A stretch of 61,202 nucleotides of DNA, from the NCBI GenBank assembly GCA_017471405.1, contig JAFUTK010000060.1:1-61202 (forward strand). Reading direction: 5' to 3'. The translations under genes and the position numbers were made by a program. Within the stretch, counting starts at the first letter, position 1; the number at the start of each line of letters is the position of its first letter. The notes below the pieces were generated by a model. It made no database searches and was not told the DNA's origin. It saw nothing but the letters and a program-made list of their open reading frames with translations. This document shows, in pieces, positions 18,074-27,784 of the stretch. The stretch comes from Ruminococcus sp. (GTDB lineage Bacteria > Bacillota > Clostridia > Oscillospirales > Ruminococcaceae).

Positions 18074-18934
18074 ATGGCGCTGTTTGACAAAAACGTGCAG
18101 AACCGCAAGGCTGACCTCGCAAGGGTCAACAATCAGATCAATCAGGATCTGGAAAACATCAACCGCAAGTATACCGAGATCGGACGTATCGTAAAGCTCC
18201 GCTGTCTCGACCAGGTGAGCAATGAGGACGTTCAGAGGCTCGCCGGCGAGATCGACGCTCTGCTTGCCGAGCTCAAGAGGCTCAACGAGGAGGTCAATGT
18301 CATCAACGGCATCAAGATCTGCCCCAGCTGCAACTCGAAGATAGACATCAATGTGGCTTTCTGCCCCAACTGTGGCACTAAGCAGCCCGTAAACAATCAG
18401 GCAGCACCTACGCCTGCACCGGCTCCTGCACCTGCACCCGCACCTGCACCCGCACCTGTGCCTGCTCCGGCACCTGCTCCTATACCTGCACCCGTTCCCG
18501 CACCCGTTCCCGCACCCGCTCCGGCGCCCGTACCTGCGCCTGCTCCTGCTCCCGCTCCCGTACCGGAGCCCGTTGCTGAGCCTGTTCAGGAGGCCGTAGA
18601 GGCTGCTGCCGAGGCTGTAGAGGCAGTGGAGGAAAAGGCAGAGGAAACTGTCGCTGCCGCAGAGGAGACCGTTACAGAGGCCGCTGAGGCCGTTCAGGAG
18701 GCTGCTCCCGCACCCGTAGTGCCTGAGCCTGTTCAGGTAAAGCCCTTTGAGATGCCCGCCCCCGCACAGGTAGCACCCGCACCGGCGCCCGTACCTATTC
18801 CTGCACCTGCACCCGCTCCCGCACCAGCACCTGCCCCCGCTCCCGTACAGGGCGGTGTGGTATTCTGCACACAGTGTGGCAGCAAGGAGCCTGCCGGCAC
18901 CCGTTTCTGCTCACAGTGCGGAAGCCCTATGTAA
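18074..18934 (+). CDS. Double zinc-ribbon protein with coiled coil and Pro-Ala repeats
   Basis: 286-aa protein of unknown function. Residues about 1-75 form a charged coiled coil; a zinc ribbon follows (CPSC...CPNCG, about 82-101). Next is a long low-complexity region dominated by Pro-Ala repeats, split by an acidic helix (VEAVEEKAEETVAAAEETV). A second ribbon (CTQCG...CSQCG) closes the protein. No signal peptide or membrane helix is seen, so it is probably cytoplasmic. ATG 18074 is chosen over 18056 because AGGGGGAT (18061-18068) precedes it. It ends at a strong terminator and appears monocistronic. Confidence 0.8.
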   Translation: MALFDKNVQNRKADLARVNNQINQDLENINRKYTEIGRIVKLRCLDQVSNEDVQRLAGEIDALLAELKRLNEEVNVINGIKICPSCNSKIDINVAFCPNCGTKQPVNNQAAPTPAPAPAPAPAPAPAPVPAPAPAPIPAPVPAPVPAPAPAPVPAPAPAPAPVPEPVAEPVQEAVEAAAEAVEAVEEKAEETVAAAEETVTEAAEAVQEAAPAPVVPEPVQVKPFEMPAPAQVAPAPAPVPIPAPAPAPAPAPAPAPVQGGVVFCTQCGSKEPAGTRFCSQCGSPM

Positions 18935-18941
18935 TAACCAC

Positions 18942-18974
18942 AAAAGCCGAGCCCGGAATGGCTCGGCTTTTTTT
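18942..18974 (+). terminator. Rho-independent terminator
   Basis: Stem AAAGCCGAGCC...GGCTCGGCTTT followed by a T-run, 8 bases after the zinc-ribbon gene. Confidence 0.85.
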
Positions 18975-19006
18975 CGCCTAAAAGATAATCAGCAAGCTCA
19001 TAAAAT

Positions 19007-19040
19007 AAGACCGGGAATCCCGTTAGGGGAGACCCGGTCA
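19007..19040 (-). terminator. Terminator of the rplU-mrnC operon
   Basis: Stem GACCGGG...CCCGGTC followed on the minus strand by TTATTTTA, just after the mrnC stop. Confidence 0.65.
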
Positions 19041-19043
19041 GTT

Positions 19044-19430
19044 TTATACCTCATTTACAATCAGCTCGAACAGCTGGACAATCCGCTCCTGCCTGTCGGC
19101 AAGGAAGAGATACCCAAACAAACACTCCAAGCCTGTGGCAGCGCGGTATTCGGCAACGGTGGAGTGCTTCGGTACGGTGACGCCGCAGGCGTTCCTACCC
19201 CGGCGGAAGATGTCCGCCTCCTCCTCGGTGAGGTGACCGCCCTCTGACAGGCGCTTTATCGCCCTCGCCTGATATTCGGCGCACACCAACTCCACAGCTC
19301 TCTCGTGCAGCTTGTGGACGGGCATATTCGCCTGACGCACTATTCTCTCGCGCACAAGCTGCTCGTATACCGCATCTCCCAGAAAGGCTAAGGTAAGAGG
19401 GGAGTAGGCGTTAAGCTCTCGCTCTGTCAA
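19044..19430 (-). CDS. mrnC: Mini-ribonuclease 3
   Basis: 128-aa RNase III-like nuclease without a double-strand RNA-binding domain; it trims 23S rRNA precursor ends in Bacillus. The catalytic segment LAFLGDAVYEQLVRE and the GRNA and KHSTVAEYRAATGLECLFGYL motifs are diagnostic. It starts with TTG at 19430, supported by AGGAGG 7 bases upstream. It is the last gene of a leftward ribosome-linked operon, 46 bases after obg. In many Firmicutes mrnC sits beside cysS and rlmB, but here rlmB is 25 kb away. Confidence 0.93.
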   Translation of the reverse strand: MTERELNAYSPLTLAFLGDAVYEQLVRERIVRQANMPVHKLHERAVELVCAEYQARAIKRLSEGGHLTEEEADIFRRGRNACGVTVPKHSTVAEYRAATGLECLFGYLFLADRQERIVQLFELIVNEV

Positions 19431-19476
19431 GACAATTCCTCCTATAAGTACAAATAATCGGACAGTTAATGGAACG

Positions 19477-20769
<1,293 letters not shown>

Positions 20770-21330
20770 TTATTTTTGGTATCCGTTCCGCATAATAGCG
20801 GTCTCGCTGTAATATTTCTTCTCTCTGGAAAGCTCCCCCAGCCCCGCCATAACAAGGAAAGCTCCTATCCCCGCCGCGATGATGGCTCCCCACTTCATAT
20901 AGATCATATTGCTGTCAGGGAAGAGCTCGTAGTAATCCTTCTCTGCGGCCTTTACGGAAGAGATGCCTCTCCAGCTGATGTAGTAGGTGCCGTTTGGCTT
21001 TGTGAAGGCGGTGCGCTTGTAGCTCTCGCCCTCCTTGAGGGAGTAGAGTATGGCCTTTGTCACCGTTTGGTGGTGGGACTCACCGTTCTCATCGGTGCAG
21101 GTGACATAGTAATGGTGGTATGTTCTGCGTCTGTAGCGGTAGCTCTTATCCTCCAGCTTGGTGACAGTGTAGGTATGCTCGCCGTCAAAGGTGAGGGGCT
21201 CAGGCTTGTAGACCAGCTGCCTGTAGGCAAAAACAAGCCCCGCTATTATAAACACAACCACAGCGATGCGAAAGCAGGTCACCGCCATATTGTAGGACAT
21301 ATGCCTGTTATAGTCCTTGACAAGAAACAT
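20770..21330 (-). CDS. Two-helix membrane protein of unknown function between rpmA and obg
   Basis: 186-aa protein with a membrane segment near each end (about 16-38 and 143-164). The loop between them has a Tyr/Arg-rich segment (SYRYRRRTYHHYYVTCTDEN) and looks like an extracytoplasmic beta-rich domain, vaguely like DUF3592 proteins; I would not assign it. ATG 21330 is preferred over GTG 21342 because GGGGGTGGA sits before it. It is 15 bases from obg, so it is probably co-transcribed with it. Confidence 0.7.
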   Translation of the reverse strand: MFLVKDYNRHMSYNMAVTCFRIAVVVFIIAGLVFAYRQLVYKPEPLTFDGEHTYTVTKLEDKSYRYRRRTYHHYYVTCTDENGESHHQTVTKAILYSLKEGESYKRTAFTKPNGTYYISWRGISSVKAAEKDYYELFPDSNMIYMKWGAIIAAGIGAFLVMAGLGELSREKKYYSETAIMRNGYQK

Positions 21331-21350
21331 AACGCTTTCCACCCCCTATG

Positions 21351-21392
21351 AAAACCGCCCCGAACCATTTTTACGGCTCAGGGCGGTTCTTA
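21351..21392 (-). terminator. Candidate terminator or attenuator after rpmA
   Basis: Stem AACCGCCC...GGGCGGTT followed by TTTC on the minus strand, between rpmA and the membrane protein gene. It may separate ribosomal protein transcription from obg expression. Confidence 0.55.
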
Positions 21393-21402
21393 ATGTCTGT
21401 GA

Positions 21403-21684
21403 TCAAGCCTGCGGATAAACCGAGACCTTCTTGCGGTCTCTGCCCAGTCTCTCAAATCTTACAACACCGTCAGCGGTAGCGAACAGTGTATCATCGGAGC
21501 CGCGGCTCACGTTCTCGCCCGGGTGGATGTGAGTACCTCTCTGACGAACGAGGATATTGCCTGCCAGGACAGCCTGTCCATCGGCACGCTTAACGCCAAG
21601 GCGCTTAGCCTCGGAGTCACGTCCGTTCTTGGTGGAACCCATTCCTTTCTTATGAGCAAAGAACTGCATAGAAATTCTGATCAT
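21403..21684 (-). CDS. rpmA: 50S ribosomal protein L27 with cleavable N-terminal extension
   Basis: 93 aa including the Firmicute-type pre-sequence [10 protein letters not shown] before [20 protein letters not shown]. In Staphylococcus the equivalent extension is removed by the protease Prp, exposing the L27 N-terminus that reaches the peptidyl-transferase centre. The FFA site is conserved here and prp lies immediately upstream, so the same maturation is expected. GGAGGTG precedes the ATG. Confidence 0.97.
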   Translation of the reverse strand: MIRISMQFFAHKKGMGSTKNGRDSEAKRLGVKRADGQAVLAGNILVRQRGTHIHPGENVSRGSDDTLFATADGVVRFERLGRDRKKVSVYPQA

Positions 21685-21687
21685 TGA

Positions 21688-22008
21688 TTACACCTCCGTA
21701 AATGTGATCTTAATGCGCTGCGGAAACTCGTCGGAGAGAAAGTAGAGGTGTGTGAGCAAGCTTAAGATAAGCTTATCTGCTTCACCGCTCTCATCGAGCC
21801 CCGCCAGAAGATAAATATCGTTTTCTTCGACCCTTACCTCAGCTTCAAGCTTGAATATATCGGTAAGAGTATTGGCTGTGAGCATCACAGCCGAGGACAC
21901 AGCGGCGCACGCTATATCCTGTCCGTACTCCGCCAGCCCTGCGTGTCCCGAAACGCGGAACCCCTTGAGCTTGTCGGAGCTGTCACGGTAAAACTCGGCG
22001 CGTATCAT
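21688..22008 (-). CDS. prp: Ribosomal-processing cysteine protease Prp
   Basis: 106-aa YsxB/Prp protease that cleaves the N-terminal extension of ribosomal protein L27. The catalytic pair is visible at H22 (SGHAG) and C34 (DIACAAVSS), the same positions as in the Staphylococcus enzyme. It sits between rplU and rpmA, the conserved arrangement in species with extended L27. Its ATG shares the final A of the rplU TAA (TAATG), so translation is coupled. Confidence 0.95.
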   Translation of the reverse strand: MIRAEFYRDSSDKLKGFRVSGHAGLAEYGQDIACAAVSSAVMLTANTLTDIFKLEAEVRVEENDIYLLAGLDESGEADKLILSLLTHLYFLSDEFPQRIKITFTEV

Positions 22009-22322
22009 TATGCGTTGATAGCTTCGATCTTTACCTGAGTGTAGGGCTGTCTGTGACCCATTTTTCTCTTCTCACCCTTCTTGGGCTTGTAAGTGAAAAC
22101 AGTGATCTTCTTAGACTTGCCGTTCTTGACTACCTTAGCGGAAACCGTAGCACCTTCAACATAAGGAGCGCCAACGTTCACGCTGCCCTCTCCGCCTACT
22201 GCGAGGACCTTATCGAAGGTCACTGCGGAGTCAGCCTCAACAGCGTCCAGCTTCTCAACGAAAACGACGTCACCGACGTTTACCTGATACTGCTTTCCGC
22301 CAGTCTCGATAACTGCGTACAT
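22008..22322 (-). CDS. rplU: 50S ribosomal protein L21
   Basis: 104-aa L21, with the conserved [14 protein letters not shown] start and the C-terminal [19 protein letters not shown]. The frame stays open a further 24 bases upstream, but the family start is ATG 22322, with AGGTG about 9 bases before it. First gene of the rplU-prp-rpmA operon, behind a strong promoter and a structured leader of roughly 100 bases. Confidence 0.97.
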   Translation of the reverse strand: MYAVIETGGKQYQVNVGDVVFVEKLDAVEADSAVTFDKVLAVGGEGSVNVGAPYVEGATVSAKVVKNGKSKKITVFTYKPKKGEKRKMGHRQPYTQVKIEAINA

Positions 22323-22418
22323 CTCAAAATGCACCTGCCTTTTCATACAAACTCGCTGCGCACGGTGTCATCACCCGCATTTGAGCATAGTGATGCCTTG
22401 GTGACCGTAAACAAGCGG
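22323..22418 (-). ncRNA. Candidate L21 leader (cis-regulatory RNA)
   Basis: The roughly 95-base transcribed leader ahead of rplU is GC-rich and can fold: GCATCAC pairs with GTGATG, and CGGTCACC with GGTGATG-flanking bases. Firmicute rplU operons carry an autoregulatory L21 leader in this place. The call rests on position and folding; I could not run a covariance model. Confidence 0.5.
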
Positions 22419-22425
22419 CCTATAT

Positions 22426-22454
22426 AATATAACACATTTCGCCCTCAAAGTCAA
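22426..22454 (-). promoter_or_regulatory. Promoter of the rplU operon
   Basis: On the minus strand: TTGACT (22454-22449), 17-base spacer, TATATT (22431-22426). Confidence 0.75.
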
Positions 22455-22530
22455 GGGCAGGGGAGAACGGCAGAGAAAGTTTACACTTTTTTTACATTTA
22501 TCCTTTCCCGCCGGGAATACTATTGCAGGA

Positions 22531-22559
22531 TTGACTATTGAGGCTGCCGGTGGTATAAT
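22531..22559 (+). promoter_or_regulatory. Promoter of the M20 dipeptidase gene
   Basis: TTGACT (22531-22536), 17-base spacer, TATAAT (22554-22559). Confidence 0.75.
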
Positions 22560-22629
22560 AAATACGGCGCCCTACCGCGCCTGCAAACAGTCATGTGACG
22601 TAAACCATCATATAGAAAGAGTGACCCCT

Positions 22630-23919
22630 ATGCTGGAAAAAGAAATCGAACAGTACTATGACACCCACCTTGATGAGATGCTTGCAAGCCTCTCCGAGCT
22701 AATCGCCATCGACAGCTCTTTCAGTGAGCCAAAGGAGGGCAAGCCCTTCGGTGAGGGTTCCGCACGCGCACTTGAATGGGTACAAAAATTTGGACAGAAA
22801 ATCGGACTGCATACGCGCAATATCGACAACTGCGTTATCGCTATGGACTGGGCAGAGACCGACCCCGTCCTCGCCATACTGAGCCACGCCGACGTTGTCC
22901 CCGCAAACCCCGCCGAGTGGACCACCCCTCCCTTTGAAATGAACGTCCGGGACGGAAACATCTACGGCCGCGGCTCGGTGGACGATAAAGGTCCCACCGT
23001 TGCTGTAATGTACGCCGTCAAGTGCCTTAAGGACTTGGGCGTGACCCTTGACAACAGCTTCCGAATGGTAGTCGGCGGCAACGAGGAGCAGGGCTGCGAG
23101 GACATCGAATATTACGCTAAGCGCGAGCCCTTCCCGGATATGGTCGTCACCCCCGATGGCTCCTTCCCGGTGCTCAACTGCGAAAAGGGAATGGTGCACA
23201 TGTTGTTCTCCGCCCCCTTTGAGGACAGTGAGATAACCTCGCTCTCCGGCAATAAGACCATCAACGCTATCCCCGATAAGCTCACCGCCGTCATAGGCGG
23301 GGAGACGGTGCTGTTCGCCGGAAAGGCCGCCCACGGCTCCCGCCCCGAGAACGGCGAGAATGCCGTCACCAAATTCCTCTCCGAATATAAGGGAGAGAAC
23401 AGGCTGCTGAACGGCCTTAAGCGGCTCTTCCCCCACGGCGAGTTCAACGGCAAATCGGCGGGGCTGGGCTTTTCCGACCCTCTCACTGGTGACATGACCT
23501 GCGCCCTCACCGTATTGAACACTGTTGATGGAAGATTGCAGGGAGGCATTGATATCCGCTTCCCCATCGACAGAAAATATGACGAGGTGAGAGGCATTAT
23601 AGTTTCCGCATTGGAGAGTGTGGGCTTCACCCCTGACGACATCGACGGAAAGGAGCCTCACTACGTCCCTGAGGACAGCAGATTGGTGAAAACCCTGCTG
23701 GGGGTATACGAAAAAGTCAGCGGAAGGAAGGGCGAGTGCATAGCCGAGGGCGGCATCACCTATGTCCACGACACACCGGGGGGAGTAGCCTTCGGGGCGG
23801 AGTATCCGTGGGAGGAGAACAATATGCATGGCGCCGATGAGCATATCCCGCTGACTACCTTCCGGGACAATTTCGTGATGTACGCACATGCCATAATGGA
23901 GCTGACCAAGAACGGCTAA
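22630..23919 (+). CDS. M20-family dipeptidase (PepV-like)
   Basis: 429-aa zinc metallopeptidase, probably a cytoplasmic dipeptidase of the PepV/carnosinase type. The metal-site pattern is visible: LSHADVVPA (His, Asp), GRGSVDDKG (bridging Asp), NEEQG (catalytic Glu and ligand Glu), TPDGSFP, and a late His in GGITYVHDTPG. The frame is open to 22531, but that start would lie on the promoter; ATG 22630 has AAAGAGTGA upstream and gives the family start. It appears to be a single-gene transcript. Confidence 0.9.
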   Translation: MLEKEIEQYYDTHLDEMLASLSELIAIDSSFSEPKEGKPFGEGSARALEWVQKFGQKIGLHTRNIDNCVIAMDWAETDPVLAILSHADVVPANPAEWTTPPFEMNVRDGNIYGRGSVDDKGPTVAVMYAVKCLKDLGVTLDNSFRMVVGGNEEQGCEDIEYYAKREPFPDMVVTPDGSFPVLNCEKGMVHMLFSAPFEDSEITSLSGNKTINAIPDKLTAVIGGETVLFAGKAAHGSRPENGENAVTKFLSEYKGENRLLNGLKRLFPHGEFNGKSAGLGFSDPLTGDMTCALTVLNTVDGRLQGGIDIRFPIDRKYDEVRGIIVSALESVGFTPDDIDGKEPHYVPEDSRLVKTLLGVYEKVSGRKGECIAEGGITYVHDTPGGVAFGAEYPWEENNMHGADEHIPLTTFRDNFVMYAHAIMELTKNG

Positions 23920-23933
23920 ATAACGCACACAGT

Positions 23934-24092
23934 AGGGAAACCAAACGCGAAGCGCGTTAAAAAGCGCGCGGTCGAGCCTCGCGCCAGACTCCTCGCCGCT
24001 GACGCGGCTCGGAGGAATTCCGGAAAAGGATATTTCTCCGCCTTCGGCGGAGAAATACCCTTTTCCGGCAAAATCTTCGCGGCGCCGCACTG
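23934..24092 (+). repeat. Dispersed intergenic repeat family 2, copy A, with nested palindrome
   Basis: Shares AACGCGAAGCG(C/A)GTT, AAAAAGCGCGCGGTC and AGCCTCGCGCCAGA with a copy at 37473-37639, and both copies end GGCGCCGCACT. A long perfect palindrome of the GGAAAAGG-TAT type (24022-24072) is nested in this copy. Confidence 0.75.
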
Positions 24093-24135
24093 TTTCGCCC
24101 CCTTCCCGGCAATCCACAAAACACCAAAATAAACA

Positions 24136-24164
24136 TTTGACAATCCGCATCCCGCGTGATATAA
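24136..24164 (+). promoter_or_regulatory. Promoter of the 62-aa protein gene
   Basis: TTGACA (24136-24141), 17-base spacer, TATAAT (24159-24164). Confidence 0.8.
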
Positions 24165-24214
24165 TAAATACGAGCAATCACCCGCGGGTGAAAAAATGAA
24201 CGGAGGTAATCACA

Positions 24215-24403
24215 ATGGATTTCAATCTTGACAGCATCAAGCAGACTATCGACAAGGTAGAGGATAAGATCCCCGACGAGGTAAAGGATAAGGCAAAGGA
24301 GCTTGCCACCAAGGAGAACCTCGAAAAGGTCAAGGATAAGGTCGGCGACTTCATCGAGGATAAGTTCAAGAAGGATAAAAAGGACGAGAAGAAGGACGAC
24401 TGA
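24215..24403 (+). CDS. Small Lys/Asp/Glu-rich helical protein, 62 aa
   Basis: 62 aa, almost entirely charged amphipathic helix built from repeated KVxDKxxD/E-like units, ending in an alternating Lys/Asp tail. No membrane segment, no cysteine. It has its own consensus promoter, a GGAGGT ribosome site and a following hairpin, so it is a well-expressed single gene. It recalls small stress-induced helical proteins but I cannot name a family. Confidence 0.75.
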   Translation: MDFNLDSIKQTIDKVEDKIPDEVKDKAKELATKENLEKVKDKVGDFIEDKFKKDKKDEKKDD

Positions 24404-24418
24404 TACCGTCCTCTCAGA

Positions 24419-24453
24419 GCGGCACGCCCGGCATCGGACGCGCCGCCTTTTTG
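24419..24453 (+). terminator. Candidate terminator
   Basis: GCGGC...GCCGC imperfect stem followed by TTTTTG, 16 bases after the 62-aa gene. The -35 box of the next promoter begins right after it. Confidence 0.55.
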
Positions 24454-24454
24454 T

Positions 24455-24483
24455 TTGACAAAACCCCCGCTGTGTGATATACT
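24455..24483 (+). promoter_or_regulatory. Promoter of the EcfA-type ATPase operon
   Basis: TTGACA (24455-24460), 17-base spacer, TATACT (24478-24483). Confidence 0.78.
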
Positions 24484-24520
24484 GAAACAAAGAAAAACCA
24501 CATTTCAAAGGAGCAAGACT

Positions 24521-25393
24521 ATGAGCGCATTTCTTCACGCAGAGGATCTCTGCTTTTCCTACATAAATGACGTGGAGGAGCCCCCGGTAAAGACCGAGGT
24601 GCTAAAGCATATCGACCTTGATATACAGAAGGGTGAGTTTGTCGCGATCCTCGGCCATAACGGCTCCGGCAAGTCTACCCTTGCCAAGTGCTTCAACGCC
24701 ATAAACCTGCCGGAGAGCGGCAAGGTCACCGTTGACGGAATGGATACCGCAGACGATAACAACTTGCTGGAAATACGCAAGCGGGTGGGGATGGTGTTCC
24801 AGAACCCCGATAACCAGATAGTCGCCACCATCGTCGAGGAGGACGTGGCCTTCGCACTGGAAAACTTAGGCGTGGAGCCTAAGGAGATCCGCCGCAGAGT
24901 GGACGATGCCCTCAAAACTGTGGGAATGTACGAGTACCGTATGCACGCCCCACATAAGCTCTCGGGCGGGCAGAAGCAGAGGGTGGCCATCGCCGGCATC
25001 ATCGCTATGAAGCCCGACTGCATACTGCTGGACGAGCCTACCGCTATGCTTGACCCCAAGGGCAGGAGCGAGGTAATGAAGACCATCAAAATGCTCAACC
25101 GGGAGCAGGGTGTTACCATCGTCCTCATCACTCACTATATGGAGGAGGCCGCCCAGGCCGACCGCATCGTTGTCATCGACGGCGGCGAGGTGGTGCTGGA
25201 CAATACCCCCAAAAAGGTGTTCTCACAGGTCAGTACTATGAAAAACCTCGGCCTCGACGTGCCCCAGGTCACAGAGCTTATCTGGGAGCTGCAAAAGCAG
25301 GGCTTGGACCTCCCCGATGAGATAATCACCGAGGACGAGTGCGTGGAGGCGCTGGAGAGACTGCTGCCAAAGGGAGAGCAGAGCGATGCTTGA
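24521..25393 (+). CDS. Energy-coupling factor transporter ATPase (EcfA1-like)
   Basis: 290-aa ABC ATPase of the ECF vitamin/metal importer type. It has the Walker A motif [10 protein letters not shown]-loop [11 protein letters not shown], signature [13 protein letters not shown], Walker [11 protein letters not shown] and switch His. The NPDNQ segment marks EcfA. ATG 24521 follows AAAGGAG. Normally ecfA1, ecfA2 and ecfT occur together; here neither partner follows, and the next gene is a serine hydrolase overlapping by 8 bases. It presumably works with an EcfA2 and EcfT encoded elsewhere. Confidence 0.88.
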   Translation: MSAFLHAEDLCFSYINDVEEPPVKTEVLKHIDLDIQKGEFVAILGHNGSGKSTLAKCFNAINLPESGKVTVDGMDTADDNNLLEIRKRVGMVFQNPDNQIVATIVEEDVAFALENLGVEPKEIRRRVDDALKTVGMYEYRMHAPHKLSGGQKQRVAIAGIIAMKPDCILLDEPTAMLDPKGRSEVMKTIKMLNREQGVTIVLITHYMEEAAQADRIVVIDGGEVVLDNTPKKVFSQVSTMKNLGLDVPQVTELIWELQKQGLDLPDEIITEDECVEALERLLPKGEQSDA

Positions 25394-26249
25394 ACAGGCA
25401 ATAAATGAGATACGCCGCCTTGACCTTGCCGTTCACGGCTTAGAGGTCAGACAGGGCGGCGACGTCATATTCAGGGAAATGTTCGGGGAGGATATCCGTT
25501 ACCCCGCCTATTCTGCCGCCAAAAGCGTAACGGCGCTGGCGGTGGGGCTGGCGGTATCGGACGGACGGTTTGATATCAACGCCCCGCTGGCATACTGGCT
25601 CACCGAGAACGAGCTCTCGGCAATGCTCCCCCACAGGCGGGAGCAGTTCTGTAAGCTGCCTGTCACAAGATTTCTCACAATGTCAGTCAAGGGCTATCCC
25701 TTCCGCCCGGAGGGGGACGACCCGCTGCGCAATTGCCTTTCCCGGGATATGGACTACTCCGCCGAGCCCAGATTTGATTACTCCAACGTGCAGGCCTACC
25801 TTGTGGGGCTTATCTGCGAGCGGGCGGTGGGAGTGAAAATGGAGCAGTATATAAACTCCCGCCTGTTCGAGCCTATGGGTATCCCTCACGTTGGCTTTCA
25901 GACCGACAGTCAGGGGCGTTTTTACGGCGCCACCGGAATGAGCCTTAAAATAAGTGAGCTCGCCGACTTGGGACAGCTGCTGCTGGAGGACGGCCGCAGC
26001 ATCGTCAGCAAAGATTGGATAAGGGAGATGACCTCCATCCACATAAGCACAAAGGAGAGCGGCTACGGCTATTTCATCTGGACAAAGCCGGGACGCTATT
26101 ACATCAGCGGCAAGTGGGGTCAGAGAAGCATAGTCTGCCCGGAACTGGGCACCGTCATCACCTATATGTCAGACCTGAGAGACAACAGCGAGCTTATGAC
26201 CCCCATCGCCGACAGCATCATAAAGGAGCTTGCCGATGAAGCGGGATAA
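25386..26249 (+). CDS. Serine hydrolase of the beta-lactamase / penicillin-binding fold
   Basis: 287-aa class C beta-lactamase-like hydrolase with the catalytic tetrad SAAK (about residues 42-45) and DYSN as the YxN-type motif (about 137-140). KWGQRS near the end fits the third motif. No signal peptide is evident, so it may act in the cytoplasm as an esterase or amidase; antibiotic hydrolysis is not implied. It overlaps the EcfA gene by 8 bases and the EamA transporter gene by 14, placing it inside an operon. Confidence 0.82.
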   Translation: MLEQAINEIRRLDLAVHGLEVRQGGDVIFREMFGEDIRYPAYSAAKSVTALAVGLAVSDGRFDINAPLAYWLTENELSAMLPHRREQFCKLPVTRFLTMSVKGYPFRPEGDDPLRNCLSRDMDYSAEPRFDYSNVQAYLVGLICERAVGVKMEQYINSRLFEPMGIPHVGFQTDSQGRFYGATGMSLKISELADLGQLLLEDGRSIVSKDWIREMTSIHISTKESGYGYFIWTKPGRYYISGKWGQRSIVCPELGTVITYMSDLRDNSELMTPIADSIIKELADEAG

Positions 26250-27183
26250 GCTGCTTAAAATGCTTCTGCCGGCATTGCTCTGCTGCCTGCTGTGGGGCAG
26301 CGCCTTCCCCTTTATCAAGCTGGGCTACCGGGAATTAGGAATAGCGCAGGACGACAGCTTTTCCCAGCTGCTTTTTGCAGGCGTGCGCTTTATGCTGGCG
26401 GGAGTACTGGCGGTCATAATCGGCAGCTTTGTGCAGAGGCGGGCACTGCTGCCCGACGGCTCCGACCTTAAAAAGGCAGCCGAGCTTTCACTGTTTCAGA
26501 CGGTGTCGCAGTACACCTTTTTCTATCTGGGGCTTGCCCGCACTACGGGCATGAAAAGCTCTATCATCACCGGCTCCAACGTGTTCTTCTCGGTGATGCT
26601 CTCGGCATTTCTTTTCAGGCAGGAGCGCCTCACGGCCCGCAAGCTCATTGGCTGCCTTATCGGTTTTGCGGGAGTGGTGCTCATCAATCTGAAAAGCGGC
26701 GAGAGCGCCGGCTTTTCGCTGACCGGGGAGGGGTTCATTCTCTTCTCCGCTATGTCCTACGGCGTGTCCTCCTGCCTTACAAAGCGCTTTTCAAAGGAGC
26801 ACGACCCGGTGCTTTTAAGCGGCTGGCAGTTCATTATGGGCGGAGCGGTGATGACTATCGCGGGGCTCTGCTTCGGCGGCAGCCTCGGCACAGTTACCCT
26901 CAAAGGACTGATGATACTTCTCTGGCTGGCATTTGTGTCGGCGGCGGCCTTTTCGGTATGGTCGCTGCTGCTTAAGCACAACCCGGTCTCGGAGGTATCG
27001 GTCTACGGCTTTACTAATCCTATATTCGGGCTGCTGCTGTCGTACCTGCTGCTGGGAGAGCGCGGCTCCGTATCCACCGCAAGAACGCTGGCGGCGCTGG
27101 TGCTGGTTGCCGCCGGGATAATCACTGTCAATGCGGCAGGAAAACAAGATAAATCGAAAGGAAGCGAGCAGAATGGTATTTGA
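26236..27183 (+). CDS. EamA/DMT-family transporter
   Basis: 315-aa membrane protein with ten hydrophobic helices arranged as two EamA repeats (about 5-145 and 160-300), the plan of drug/metabolite exporters. The early motif WGSAFPFIKLGYRELG is typical. Substrate unknown. ATG 26236 has AAGGAG 7 bases upstream. It overlaps the genes on both sides and belongs to the EcfA-to-macro-domain operon. Confidence 0.88.
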   Translation: MKRDKLLKMLLPALLCCLLWGSAFPFIKLGYRELGIAQDDSFSQLLFAGVRFMLAGVLAVIIGSFVQRRALLPDGSDLKKAAELSLFQTVSQYTFFYLGLARTTGMKSSIITGSNVFFSVMLSAFLFRQERLTARKLIGCLIGFAGVVLINLKSGESAGFSLTGEGFILFSAMSYGVSSCLTKRFSKEHDPVLLSGWQFIMGGAVMTIAGLCFGGSLGTVTLKGLMILLWLAFVSAAAFSVWSLLLKHNPVSEVSVYGFTNPIFGLLLSYLLLGERGSVSTARTLAALVLVAAGIITVNAAGKQDKSKGSEQNGI

Positions 27184-27784
27184 GCTTGACAGGCTGCTGG
27201 GCGGCAGGAGGGTGATACTCGCCTCCAAGTCCCCCCGCAGGCAGGAGCTGCTGGGGCTCATTTTTCCAAGCTTTGATATAGTCCCCGCCGTGGGGGAGGA
27301 GATTATCCCCGAGGGCACCCCCGCCCATAAGGCCTCAGAGCTGCTGGCGGTGCAGAAGTGCAGGGAGGTGGCAGAAAAGTACCCCTCCGCCCTCGTCATC
27401 GGCTGCGATACCACCGTCGTCCTGGGTGATGAGATACTGGGCAAGCCCGCCGATAACGCCGACGCCGCCAGAATGCTCCGGGAGCTTTCCGGCAGCACTC
27501 ATAAGGTCATCAGCGGCTGCGCCGTCAGCCTTCAGGGGGAGCTTATAAGCTTCTCGCAGGAGACTTCTGTTACCTTCCGCAAGCTGACGGAAGCGGAGAT
27601 ATCCGCATATGTCGCCACCGGGGAGCCCTCCGACAAGGCGGGCGCCTACGGCATACAGGAAAAGGGCTCGCTGCTGGTGGAGAAGATAGAAGGAGATTTC
27701 TTCAACGTGGTAGGTCTGCCGGTGACAGAGCTGGCGCTGACGGTAAACAAATTGCTGGGAGGGGATAGCGATGCTGTTCGGTAA
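27173..27784 (+). CDS. maf: Maf-family nucleoside triphosphate pyrophosphatase
   Basis: 203-aa house-cleaning pyrophosphatase that hydrolyses non-canonical or modified NTPs. Diagnostic motifs are ILASKSPRRQELL near the start, the VIGCDTTV region with its catalytic Asp, and YGIQEKGSLLVEKIEGDFFN. ATG 27173 is favoured by AAAGGA upstream and by the family start; the longer frame runs back into the transporter gene. It overlaps both neighbours by about a dozen bases. Confidence 0.93.
   Translation: MVFELDRLLGGRRVILASKSPRRQELLGLIFPSFDIVPAVGEEIIPEGTPAHKASELLAVQKCREVAEKYPSALVIGCDTTVVLGDEILGKPADNADAARMLRELSGSTHKVISGCAVSLQGELISFSQETSVTFRKLTEAEISAYVATGEPSDKAGAYGIQEKGSLLVEKIEGDFFNVVGLPVTELALTVNKLLGGDSDAVR

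Noticed and set aside
18400-18580. GCACCTGCACCC-type repeats considered as a DNA satellite
   Set aside because: They are in frame and encode the Pro-Ala region of the zinc-ribbon protein with varied codons.
22699-24177. 492-codon frame antisense to the M20 dipeptidase
   Set aside because: It is a codon-bias shadow running through repeat DNA; the dipeptidase has a promoter, ribosome site and metal motifs.
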